The translations under genes and the position numbers were made by a program. Below are positions 57,196 to 64,000 of a stretch of DNA of 64,000 nt, piece by piece. Each line of letters starts with the position of its first letter. The first letter of the stretch is position 1. Under the pieces are notes generated by a model. The model worked only from the letters and a program-made list of their open reading frames with translations. It was not told the DNA's origin and ran no database searches. The stretch is from Actinomycetospora corticicola (GTDB lineage Bacteria > Actinomycetota > Actinomycetes > Mycobacteriales > Pseudonocardiaceae), in assembly GCF_013409505.1 (NCBI RefSeq), contig NZ_JACCBN010000001.1, positions 4,650,001-4,714,000 of the forward strand, read 5' to 3'.

Positions 57196-57591
57196 GTGGG
57201 CGTCCACACCAGGGTGACCGAGCAGGGGGTCCTGCTCCGCTTCAGCGGGCGGGACCGCGTCTACGCGTTCCGGGCCGGGCTCTTCCTGCCGATCGACCGG
57301 GTCCTCGGCGCCCGCACGCTCGGCCGCCGGGACGCGGTGGTGGCCAGCCCGCGCGTCCACCTGCCCGGCATCAGCGTGCCCGGGCTGCTGCGCGCCGGCA
57401 CCTACGGCGTCGGCGAGCGCCGGCAGCTCTGGATGGTGCACGCCGCGACCACGCTGCTGGCGATCTACCTGCGCGGGGAGCCCTACCACCGGGTGGTGGT
57501 GGAGGTGGACGACCCCGAGACGCTGTCGCGCGTCATCAACGACGCGATCCCGCCCCGCGGCCTGCCCGCCGGGCGGCGCCCGACCGCCTGA
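57196..57591 (+). CDS. Hypothetical PH-like protein
   Basis: A 131-residue protein rich in beta strands (GVLLRFSGRDRVYAFRAGLFLPIDRVL, then HRVVVEVDDPETLSRVINDAI), with a layout like small bacterial PH-domain proteins and no signal peptide. The Trp-Met-His-Ala segment in the middle may be buried. The GTG at 57196 follows GGAGGGGG. It converges on the lipoprotein gene with 27 bases between stops. Function unknown. Confidence 0.65.
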   Translation: MGVHTRVTEQGVLLRFSGRDRVYAFRAGLFLPIDRVLGARTLGRRDAVVASPRVHLPGISVPGLLRAGTYGVGERRQLWMVHAATTLLAIYLRGEPYHRVVVEVDDPETLSRVINDAIPPRGLPAGRRPTA

Positions 57592-57618
57592 CCGGCACCG
57601 ACCCGGGGTCGGGACTGG

Positions 57619-58476
57619 TCAGCTCTTGGGCCCGACCAGCGCCGACGCGGACTCGTAGCTGCGGGCCACGCGGGCGTCGACGAGGAACAGGTTCGCGGTC
57701 TGGGAGATCGCGGAGTCCCGGTAGATGCCGGTCTTGAGGTACGAGTCGTCGCCCTGGTAGCGCGTCCCGCCCGGCGGCTTGTAGCCGGTGATCCGCTGCT
57801 GGCCGTTCTGCCACACGTCGACCGACGCCTTCGAGGGGTCGGTGGAGAAGACGATGTGCACCACGATGTCGGTCTGCCGTCCGGTGAGGGCCGGGCCGAT
57901 CGGCACCGAGAAGTAGTTGCCGCCCGGGTCGTCCCCGCCGGCACCGCCGTCGAGCTTGAACTGGCCGCCCTCGACCTTGACCTCGATCGGCGGGCTGCCG
58001 TCGCCGGAGTTCTTCCACTGCGCGAGGACCTGCCAGCCCTCGGCGTTCACGGGGAAGTCGTCGGGGAGGTTCCACGCGAAACCGAACCAGGCCTCGTCGC
58101 CCTCCCGGTAGAACTGGATGTTGGGCTCGAGCTCGCTGCGCCGCCCGCCCCCGGGGACGGTGAACTCCAGCGCCTTGGCCCCGGAGACGCCGGGGGCGTC
58201 GACGAGCTCGGGCGCCGGGGCCCCGTCGTTGTTGTAGGGCGTGTCGCGGAAGTTGCGCAGCGGGTCGGGGCCGGAGAGCGAGGCCTGCCAGATCGGCGGC
58301 GGCACGGTCGCCGGGTCGGGCGCTCCGGTCAGCGGGGGCGGGGTGTCGGTGGCGGTCACGCCGGAGCCGCCGCCGCTGCCGGTCGACCGGCTCGGCTCGT
58401 CGGTCGAGCAGCCGACCACCACGCCTGCGACGAGCAGCAGCGCGACCGCCGCCCCGAGTACGCCGTGCGTCCTCAC
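57619..58476 (-). CDS. Lipoprotein with polysaccharide-lyase-like domain
   Basis: A 285-residue lipoprotein. The signal peptide ends in the lipobox VVGC at Cys23. After a Gly/Ser/Thr linker, residues of about 70-275 form the same jelly-roll as the C-terminus of the protein at 54762: SELEPNIQFYREGDEAWFGF, WQVLAQWKNSGDGSPPIEVKV and DDSYLKTGIYRDS. The GTG start lies inside the prfC stop (GTGA), so it is translated after release factor 3, an odd partnership. It probably acts on or binds a wall polysaccharide. Confidence 0.75.
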   Translation of the reverse strand: MRTHGVLGAAVALLLVAGVVVGCSTDEPSRSTGSGGGSGVTATDTPPPLTGAPDPATVPPPIWQASLSGPDPLRNFRDTPYNNDGAPAPELVDAPGVSGAKALEFTVPGGGRRSELEPNIQFYREGDEAWFGFAWNLPDDFPVNAEGWQVLAQWKNSGDGSPPIEVKVEGGQFKLDGGAGGDDPGGNYFSVPIGPALTGRQTDIVVHIVFSTDPSKASVDVWQNGQQRITGYKPPGGTRYQGDDSYLKTGIYRDSAISQTANLFLVDARVARSYESASALVGPKS

Positions 58477-60089
58477 TGGCCCGTCCCCTCGGCGATCAGC
58501 GGCTCGAGCGTGAGCGACGGCTGGTTCTGCATGACCGCCTGGAGCCGCCACTTGTGCGGGAACAGGGCCAGCAGCTCGCCGTCCGAGCGGCGGGTCAGCA
58601 CCTCGATGCCGACCGCCCCCTTCAGCGCCTCGACGCCGGCCGCGTCCGTGCGGCGGGCGATCGTGTAGTCGAGCCGTTCGAGCTTGATCGGCGCCGAGAA
58701 CTCGTCGCCCAGCCGGGCGGAGACCACCTCGAACTGCAGCGGGCCGACGGCGGCCAGCACGGGGGCCTGGTCACCGCGCAGGTCCGAGGAGAGCACCTGG
58801 ATGACGCCCTCGGAGTCGAGCTGCTCGATGCCCTTCCGGAACTGCTTGGTCTTCGACGCGTCCGCCACTCTCGCCACGGAGAAGTGTTCGGGGGCGAAGC
58901 TCGGGATGGTCGGGAACGTGACCGGCTTCTCCGCCCAGAGCGTGTCGCCCGGACGCAGCGCGTTCGCGTTGACCAGCCCGACGATGTCGCCGGGGAAGGC
59001 CTCGTCGATCGTCGAGCGGTCGCGGCCGAACATCGCCTGCGCGTACTTCGTGGCGAAGGGGCGCCCGGTGGCGTCGTGGGTGAGCACCATGCCGCGCTCG
59101 AAGCGCCCCGAGCAGACCCGCACGAAGGCGACCCGGTCGCGGTGCGACTTGTCCATCGAGGCCTGCACCTTGAACACCAGGCCCGAGAACGGCGACTCGA
59201 TCGGGCGCTCCGGCCCGCTCGCCGAGGGCCGGGGCGCGGGCGGCGGGGCGAGCTCGACCAGCGCGTCGAGCAGGCGCGCGACGCCGATGTTCGACAGCGC
59301 GGCCCCGAACATGACGGGGGTGGCGGTGCCCGCGTGGAAGTCGACGGGGTCGAAGTCGGCGCCGATCTCGCCGAGCAGCTCGAGCTCCTCGGTGGCCCGC
59401 TCCCAGTCGACGCCCTCCTCGGCGGCGGCCCGCTCGGCGTCGAGGATCTCCTCGGCGGCCTTCGAGGCGCCGTGGGCGGCGCGGGTGAAGCGGCGCATCG
59501 TCCCGTCGGCGCGCTCGACGAGCCCGTGGAAGTCGCCCGCGATCCCCACCGGCCAGGTGATCGGCATGGGCCGCAGCCCGATCCGCTGCTCGACCTCGTC
59601 GACCAGCTCCAGGGGCTCGCGCCCGGGGCGGTCCCACTTGTTGACGAAGGTCAGCACCGGCACGCCGCGGGCGCGGCAGACGTCGAAGAGCTTGAGGGTC
59701 TGCGGCTCGAGACCGCGGGCGGCGTCGAGGAGCATCACGGCGGCGTCGACGGCGGCGAGGACCCGGTAGGTGTCCTCGGAGAAGTCGCCGTGCCCCGGGG
59801 TGTCGAGCAGGTTGATCACGTGGTCGCGGTAGGCGAACTGGAGGACGGCGCTGGTCACGGAGATCCCGCGCTCGCGCTCCATGTCCATCCAGTCGGACGT
59901 CACGCCCTTGCGCCCGCCCTTGCCGTGCACGGCGCCCGCGGCCGAGATGACCTCGGCGTGCAGCGCCAGCGCCTCGGTGAGCGTGGACTTGCCCGCGTCG
60001 GGGTGGGAGATCACGGCGAACGTCCGCCGTCGACGTGCCTCGGCCGTCGGCGTGCCGCCCGGCCCCGCGTGCGGGGACGTCACGGTCAT
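58473..60089 (-). CDS. prfC: Peptide chain release factor 3
   Basis: A 538-residue GTPase that recycles class I release factors after termination. The P-loop is SHPDAGKS at 28-35, with switch motifs RGISVTSAV and DTPGHGDFSEDTYR, and NKWD for guanine binding. Domains II and III follow, with the RF3-typical ASKTKQFRKGIEQLDSEGV. Full length. The lipoprotein gene starts in its stop codon. A 268-base gap follows upstream with only a hairpin near its far end. Confidence 0.95.
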   Translation of the reverse strand: MTVTSPHAGPGGTPTAEARRRRTFAVISHPDAGKSTLTEALALHAEVISAAGAVHGKGGRKGVTSDWMDMERERGISVTSAVLQFAYRDHVINLLDTPGHGDFSEDTYRVLAAVDAAVMLLDAARGLEPQTLKLFDVCRARGVPVLTFVNKWDRPGREPLELVDEVEQRIGLRPMPITWPVGIAGDFHGLVERADGTMRRFTRAAHGASKAAEEILDAERAAAEEGVDWERATEELELLGEIGADFDPVDFHAGTATPVMFGAALSNIGVARLLDALVELAPPPAPRPSASGPERPIESPFSGLVFKVQASMDKSHRDRVAFVRVCSGRFERGMVLTHDATGRPFATKYAQAMFGRDRSTIDEAFPGDIVGLVNANALRPGDTLWAEKPVTFPTIPSFAPEHFSVARVADASKTKQFRKGIEQLDSEGVIQVLSSDLRGDQAPVLAAVGPLQFEVVSARLGDEFSAPIKLERLDYTIARRTDAAGVEALKGAVGIEVLTRRSDGELLALFPHKWRLQAVMQNQPSLTLEPLIAEGTGQ

Positions 60090-60318
60090 CGCCCGTCCCC
60101 TGGTCCTCGTCCCCCGACGCCAGTACCCATCGTCGATCAGGTTACGGGGAGCAGCCGTGTGGCCGACGTTCGGGGGACGGCGGACCCCCGGGGGTCGCTC
60201 GGCGCCTCCGGGGAACCGTCGACCGGATCACACGCGCGCCCGCTGGGACCGGGCGCGATCCCTTGGCACACTGCTCACGGACGGACCGCCCGGTTTGGTG
60301 TGGCCGTCTAGGCGGCGG

Positions 60319-60345
60319 CCGGCCCTCCCGGGGGGAGAGGGCCGG
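60319..60345. terminator. Hairpin after the F420 oxidoreductase gene
   Basis: Perfect 9-base arms CCGGCCCTC (60319-60327) and GAGGGCCGG (60337-60345) lie 13 bases beyond the oxidoreductase stop on its transcription side. The rest of the 60090-60357 gap shows no gene or promoter I can support. Confidence 0.55.
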
Positions 60346-60357
60346 TCGTCGTCGTCA

Positions 60358-61323
60358 TCACGAGCCGCCCAGGCCCCGCACCTGCTCGATCAGCCCGTTC
60401 GCGGCGTGCTCGAAGAAGCCGTCGACGTCGGGCCCCGCGTTGATCAGCGCGAGGTGGTCGTAGCCCGCGTCGACGAACGGCTTCGTCACCGCGAGGTGGC
60501 GTTCGAGGTCGGGCCCGCAGCCGAAGTTCTCCGCCATGACGTCCGCGGTGACGAGGGCGGTGGCCGCGTCGAAGTTCACCGGGTTCGGCAGTTCGGCCTG
60601 CACCTTCCAGCCCGGAATCCCGAACCGGAAGAGCGCGCGGGCCGACTCGGCGGCCTCCTCGACGGTGCTCGCGTAGGCCAGCGGCACCTCCGCGTAGGTC
60701 GGGCCGGCGCCGCCCGCCGCCCGGTAGCTCTCGACGAGGTCGCCCCGCGGCTCGGTGACGAACAGGCCGTCGCCCAGTTCCCCGGCGAGCGCCGCCGCGC
60801 GCCGGCCCCCGGCCGCCACCACGATCTTCGGCAGCTCCTCGGGCAGGTCGAACACCCGGGCGTCCTCGAGCGTGAGGTGCTGTCCTTCGTAGCTCTGGTA
60901 ACCGCCCTGCCAGAGCAGTTTGATGATCTCCAGCGACTCGCGGAACATCCGGTGCCGCACGTGGACCGGCGGCCAGCCCTGCCCGACGACGTGCTCGTTC
61001 AGCCGCTCCCCGCTGCCGACCCCGAGGGTGAAGCGTCCCTCGGCGAGGATCTGCGTGGTCGCGGCGGCCTGCGCGATGACCGCGGGGTGGTAGCGGATCA
61101 TCGGGCACGTCACCCCGGTCGCGAGCTCGATGCGCTCCGTCTTCGCCGCCATCGCCGCGAGCATCGACCACGCGAACCCCGAGTGCTGCTGCTCGGACAC
61201 CCAGGGGTGGAAGTGGTCGGAGATCTCGACGAAGTCGAATCCCGCCTGTTCGGCCAGCACGCACTGGCGCACCATCTCGACGGGCCCGTAGGCCTCGGCG
61301 ATGAGCTTGTATCCGATCTTCAC
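60358..61323 (-). CDS. F420-dependent LLM-class oxidoreductase (TIGR03557-like)
   Basis: A 321-residue TIM-barrel flavin/F420 enzyme. The start KIGYKLIAEAYGP, the DHFHPW motif, ATGVTCPMIRYHPAVIAQ and LGVGSGERLNEHVVG match the TIGR03557 group related to F420-dependent glucose-6-phosphate dehydrogenase. It should transfer hydride between an alcohol-type substrate and coenzyme F420; the substrate is unknown. The GTG at 61323 lies 20 bases after the PASTA gene, so the two may be cotranscribed. Confidence 0.88.
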   Translation of the reverse strand: MKIGYKLIAEAYGPVEMVRQCVLAEQAGFDFVEISDHFHPWVSEQQHSGFAWSMLAAMAAKTERIELATGVTCPMIRYHPAVIAQAAATTQILAEGRFTLGVGSGERLNEHVVGQGWPPVHVRHRMFRESLEIIKLLWQGGYQSYEGQHLTLEDARVFDLPEELPKIVVAAGGRRAAALAGELGDGLFVTEPRGDLVESYRAAGGAGPTYAEVPLAYASTVEEAAESARALFRFGIPGWKVQAELPNPVNFDAATALVTADVMAENFGCGPDLERHLAVTKPFVDAGYDHLALINAGPDVDGFFEHAANGLIEQVRGLGGS

Positions 61324-61343
61324 GCCACGGGGGTGCCCGATCC

Positions 61344-61628
61344 TCAGGCGTTCGCCCCGGCTCCGTCGAGCGGCTTGTCGGGCTCGATCCGCGGCATGTT
61401 CCCGCCCCCGCCGTCGTCGTCTGGCTCGACCCAGATCGTCACCGGCGCACCCGCCGGCACCTGGAAGCCCGCCTTCGGCTCCTGGTCGGTGACCGTGCCG
61501 CTCACCGTGGGCGGCGTGTCGGGGTCGGGGTCGACCGCGACCACCCGCGAGGAGATCGCGAGCTCGTGCGCGTCGGCGGCGGGCAGCCCGACCAGCGCCG
61601 GCACCAGCACGAGATCGGGTTCGACCAT
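61344..61628 (-). CDS. PASTA-domain protein
   Basis: A 94-residue protein that is essentially one PASTA domain (LVLVPALVGLPAADAHELA, then GTVTDQEPKAGFQVPAGAPV, then TIWV) and an acidic Gly/Asp tail. PASTA domains bind peptidoglycan fragments or beta-lactams when extracellular, but there is no signal peptide or membrane helix here, so the location is unclear. The ATG at 61628 is preceded by TACGGT and 6 bases, a leaderless start. Confidence 0.78.
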   Translation of the reverse strand: MVEPDLVLVPALVGLPAADAHELAISSRVVAVDPDPDTPPTVSGTVTDQEPKAGFQVPAGAPVTIWVEPDDDGGGGNMPRIEPDKPLDGAGANA

Positions 61629-61634
61629 GCGGTG

Positions 61635-61640
61635 ACCGTA
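61635..61640 (-). promoter_or_regulatory. -10 box TACGGT, leaderless start for the PASTA gene
   Basis: TACGGT on the minus strand lies exactly 6 bases before the ATG at 61628. The 173-base gap to the divergent hydrolase gene holds nothing else clear. Confidence 0.48.
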
Positions 61641-61801
61641 GCGCTGCGCGCAAGCAATGCGTCACTGCTCGCACCTGACGCCAGGAAATCCACACGGTCC
61701 CGACGACGGGGCGCGCGGCCCGGGATCCGCCGGTGCGGTTGGATGCCCTCCAGCGCCGACCCTGGCGGGGGTCGGCTGGTCGGGGGACGAGGAGCGACGC
61801 G

Positions 61802-63298
61802 ATGAGCCCACGAGGGACGTCCGCACGGGTGAAGATAGCCGGTGCTCTGCTCGCCGCGGGCCTCGCCGTCGCCGGCTGCACGGGCGGGAGTCAGAGCGCG
61901 CCGCCGCTCGCGTCGTCCACGCCGTCCGGTGCCGCGCCGACCTCCTCGAGCGCCCCGGCGGCGCCGGCGACCCCGCTCGGCGCGCCCGCGCAGTTCGTCC
62001 CGTGCGACGGCAGCTTCGAGTGCGCCCAGATCACCGTGCCGGTCGACTACTCCGTGCCCACCGGCCCCACCATCACGATCGGCATCGTCCGGCAGCCCGC
62101 GAGCGACCAGGCGAACAAGCTGGGCGTGCTGCTGGTCAACCCCGGTGGCCCCGGCGGCTCGGGGATCGAGACGGTGGAGAGCGGGCAGGTCCCGGCCGCG
62201 GTCGCCGCCCGCTTCGACGTCATCGGCTTCGACCCGCGCGGCGTCGGCCGCAGCGCGAACCTGGCCTGCCCGATCGGTCCGGACACCCCGTACTACGGCG
62301 ACCCCGACCCGGGCGACCCGGCGGGCGAGGCGTCCACGGCGCAGGCCGTCGACCGCTACGACCAGGCGTGCGGTGACGCCAACCGGCAGCTGCTGCCCCA
62401 CCTCGGGACGCGGGACGTCGCGCGGGACATGGACGCGATCCGCGCGTCGCTCGGCCAGCAGCAGATCTCCTACCTGGGCTACTCCTACGGCACGTCGATC
62501 GGGCAGGTCTACGGCGAGCAGTTCCCGCAGCGCGTCCGTGCGATGGTGCTCGACGGCGTCGTCGACGTGACGCTGCCGGGCCTCGACCCCAGCCAGGCCG
62601 AGAGCTTCGAGAACTCGCTGCGCCAGTTCGCCGCCGACTGCGCCACGCGCCCGGACTGCGAGGCGGGCCCGGACGCGATCGCGATGCTCGACCGGGTGCG
62701 CGCCCGCGTGGAGGCCGCCCCGCTCCCGGTGCCGGGGATGTCGCCCCTGTCGCCGGGGCTGCTCGAGCTCGGCGTCGTGCTGCCGCTGTACTCCAAGGGC
62801 AACTGGCCGACCCTGGCCAAGGCGCTCAAGGCCGCCGACGGCGGCGACGGCGGGCCCTTCCGGCGGCTGGCCGCCACGTACTTCGAAGGCTCGAACTCCG
62901 ACACCTACAACGCGGTGACCTGCCTGGACAACTCCTGGCCCCGCAACCCCGACGACGTGTTCGCGCAGGCGCGCGCGGCCGAGCTCCGGGCGCCGCACTT
63001 CAGCGGCAACGTGCTCGTGTCCGGGCTGACGTGCGCGAAGTGGCCGGTCCCGCAGGACCCGCTGACCCCGCCGACCGGGGCCGGCCTGCCGCCGACGCTG
63101 ATCATCGGCACCACGAACGACCCGGCCACGCCGTACGCCAACAGCCAGAACCTGGCCCGCCGGCTCCCCGGCTCGGCGCTGCTCACCTACCGCGGGGACG
63201 GGCACACGATCTACGGGCAGGGCCAGACCTGCGTCGACGACCAGGTCAACCGCTACCTCATCTCGCTCACGCTGCCGTCGGCGATCGCGGTCTGCTGA
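61802..63298 (+). CDS. Secreted alpha/beta-hydrolase peptidase (tripeptidyl aminopeptidase-like)
   Basis: A 498-residue exported lipoprotein. The signal peptide ends in the lipobox AVAGC at Cys23, followed by a Ser/Thr/Pro linker. The hydrolase domain has NPGGPGGSG at the oxyanion loop, GYSYGT with the nucleophile Ser, Asp in TNDPATPY and His in GDGHTIYG. The TAP-like C-terminal region and Cys pairs match SlpD/SlpE-type tripeptidyl aminopeptidases of actinobacteria. It would cleave N-terminal tripeptides outside the cell. Confidence 0.87.
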   Translation: MSPRGTSARVKIAGALLAAGLAVAGCTGGSQSAPPLASSTPSGAAPTSSSAPAAPATPLGAPAQFVPCDGSFECAQITVPVDYSVPTGPTITIGIVRQPASDQANKLGVLLVNPGGPGGSGIETVESGQVPAAVAARFDVIGFDPRGVGRSANLACPIGPDTPYYGDPDPGDPAGEASTAQAVDRYDQACGDANRQLLPHLGTRDVARDMDAIRASLGQQQISYLGYSYGTSIGQVYGEQFPQRVRAMVLDGVVDVTLPGLDPSQAESFENSLRQFAADCATRPDCEAGPDAIAMLDRVRARVEAAPLPVPGMSPLSPGLLELGVVLPLYSKGNWPTLAKALKAADGGDGGPFRRLAATYFEGSNSDTYNAVTCLDNSWPRNPDDVFAQARAAELRAPHFSGNVLVSGLTCAKWPVPQDPLTPPTGAGLPPTLIIGTTNDPATPYANSQNLARRLPGSALLTYRGDGHTIYGQGQTCVDDQVNRYLISLTLPSAIAVC

Positions 63299-63392
63299 GC
63301 TCCCGGGGAGGCGAAGCCGACGTCCCCGGCGCATCCGGGTCACGGTGACTCGGATGGTCGGGGGCACTCGCGAGCGCAGGCGTCCGGCTAGC

Positions 63393-63450
63393 GCGAGGGT
63401 CACGTGAGGCACGCCGACGCGGGGCAGACGCTGCGTGGCGTGTGCCTCGC
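63393..63450. repeat. CACGTG-type palindromic repeat, copy D
   Basis: A 58-base element with left arm GCGAGGGTCACGTGAGGCA and right arm TGCGTGGCGTGTGCCTCGC, complementary at about 13 of 19 positions. It lies in the 246-base gap between the peptidase and nhaA genes. Confidence 0.6.
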
Positions 63451-63544
63451 CGGCGGGAACGGCGCCCTGATCGCCGGTAGGGTCGGACACGGTGTGCCGG
63501 GAAGTCTGGTCGGCGGTCGTGCCCGCCTGCCCGGAGGTAATCCC

Positions 63545-64000
63545 GTGACCGAGCCCGCCACCGGCACTCCCCGCCGTGACCGCCTGCGCCGCAGCCGTGC
63601 CGGGCGGCTGTTCGTCCCGCCGTCGCCCGGGGAGTCCACCCGGATCGGCGAGATCCTCCGCAAGGAGACCGTCGGGGGCGCGCTGCTGATCGGTGCCGCG
63701 GCGCTGGCGCTGATCTGGGCGAACACGCCGTGGCGGGACGCCTACACCGGTCTCGCGAACCTGACGGTGGGGCCGGCCGCGCTGCACCTCGACCTCAGCC
63801 TCTCGACCTGGGCGGCCGACGGTCTGCTCGCGATCTTCTTCTTCGTCGCCGGCCTGGAACTCAAGCGCGAGTTCGTCGCGGGCGACCTCCGGGAGCCGGC
63901 CCGCGCGGTGCTGCCCGTGGCGGCGGCGGTCGGGGGCATGGCGGTACCGGCCGTCATCTACACGGTGATCAACCTGAGCAACCCGGACGGTCTCGTCGGG
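63545..64000 (+). CDS. nhaA: Na+/H+ antiporter NhaA, 3' end outside the window
   Basis: The first 152 residues of an NhaA-type sodium/proton antiporter. After a basic N-terminus of about 40 residues come the first helices, with [30 protein letters not shown] and [20 protein letters not shown], which are typical of NhaA. The GTG at 63545 has GGAGGTAA 4 bases upstream. The frame is open to the window edge. It would export Na+ in exchange for protons and help in alkaline or salty conditions. Confidence 0.9.
   Translation, partial: MTEPATGTPRRDRLRRSRAGRLFVPPSPGESTRIGEILRKETVGGALLIGAAALALIWANTPWRDAYTGLANLTVGPAALHLDLSLSTWAADGLLAIFFFVAGLELKREFVAGDLREPARAVLPVAAAVGGMAVPAVIYTVINLSNPDGLVG

Noticed and set aside
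61502..63787. A 761-codon minus-strand frame opposite the secreted peptidase
   Set aside because: No recognisable domain, and its sequence mirrors the tripeptidyl-peptidase-like gene and nhaA start.
1..64000. tRNA, rRNA, CRISPR arrays and prophage genes
   Set aside because: I looked for tRNA arms, evenly spaced direct repeats and phage structural or integrase genes by eye and saw none. A tRNAscan or CRISPR finder run would be decisive.

Overview
The window looks like chromosomal DNA of a high-G+C actinobacterium, most likely of the family Pseudonocardiaceae (Pseudonocardia or Actinomycetospora type). The basis is very GC-rich codon use with many GTG starts, an Emb-type arabinosyltransferase with decaprenyl-phosphoribose synthesis genes (an arabinogalactan wall), an EspG/PPE-like ESX module, an F420-dependent oxidoreductase, an IdeR/DtxR-type iron box and many GTGA/ATGA start-stop overlaps. 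The genus is inference. About 60 protein genes fill the window. I found no rRNA, tRNA, CRISPR array or prophage. One intact IS110-family element is present.

Layout. 1-3.9 kb: end of a zinc alcohol dehydrogenase, an aldo/keto reductase, a membrane protein and a methyltransferase. 4.1-8.1 kb: a polyhydroxyalkanoate (PHA) locus with synthase, phasin-like protein, XRE regulator and depolymerase. 8.2-11.8 kb: a membrane protein, an Fpg/Nei glycosylase, a LytS-type kinase and an S49 peptidase. 11.9-14.3 kb: a small ESX-associated operon (PPE-like, EspG, helical protein). 14.4-20.1 kb: a LytTR regulator and two sodium/solute (acetate-type) symporters with a DUF485 partner. 20.1-25.8 kb: rhodanese, zinc-ribbon membrane protein, ferritin, Gln-rich secreted protein, ferric-reductase-like flavocytochrome and a methyltransferase. 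25.9-33.3 kb: Rieske protein, arginine deiminase, CPBP protease, DUF3817, an iron-box-controlled DUF2470 protein, prephenate dehydratase and a histidine phosphatase. 33.3-34.5 kb: IS110. 34.6-40 kb: a metallopeptidase, a septum-formation protein and a YgiB / glutathionylspermidine-synthase-like / SCO6745 / DUF350 cluster. 40-51.3 kb: cell-wall arabinan genes around a FAD oxidoreductase / ATP-grasp pair. 51.3-54.1 kb: an FHA / PP2C / kinase operon. 54.1-60.1 kb: VOC protein, two proteins sharing a lyase-like domain, and release factor 3. 60.3-64 kb: F420 oxidoreductase, PASTA protein, secreted peptidase and the start of nhaA.

How the genes work together. The PHA genes form a make/coat/regulate/degrade set. 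The LytS/LytR pair probably controls the neighbouring symporters, although it is now split by 3.6 kb. Emb, the AftB-like transferase, the UbiA-type DPPR synthase and the PAP2 phosphatase fit arabinan donor synthesis and use.

The most unusual non-coding content is two families of short structured intergenic repeats: a three-hairpin element (3 copies) with compensating base changes, and a CACGTG-type 54-58 bp inverted repeat (4 copies). A TTCCCGACGNCGGG oligomer also recurs inside several unrelated genes through rare codons. The protein systems most worth following up are the YgiB/GspS-like/DUF350 cluster and the orphan EspG module.
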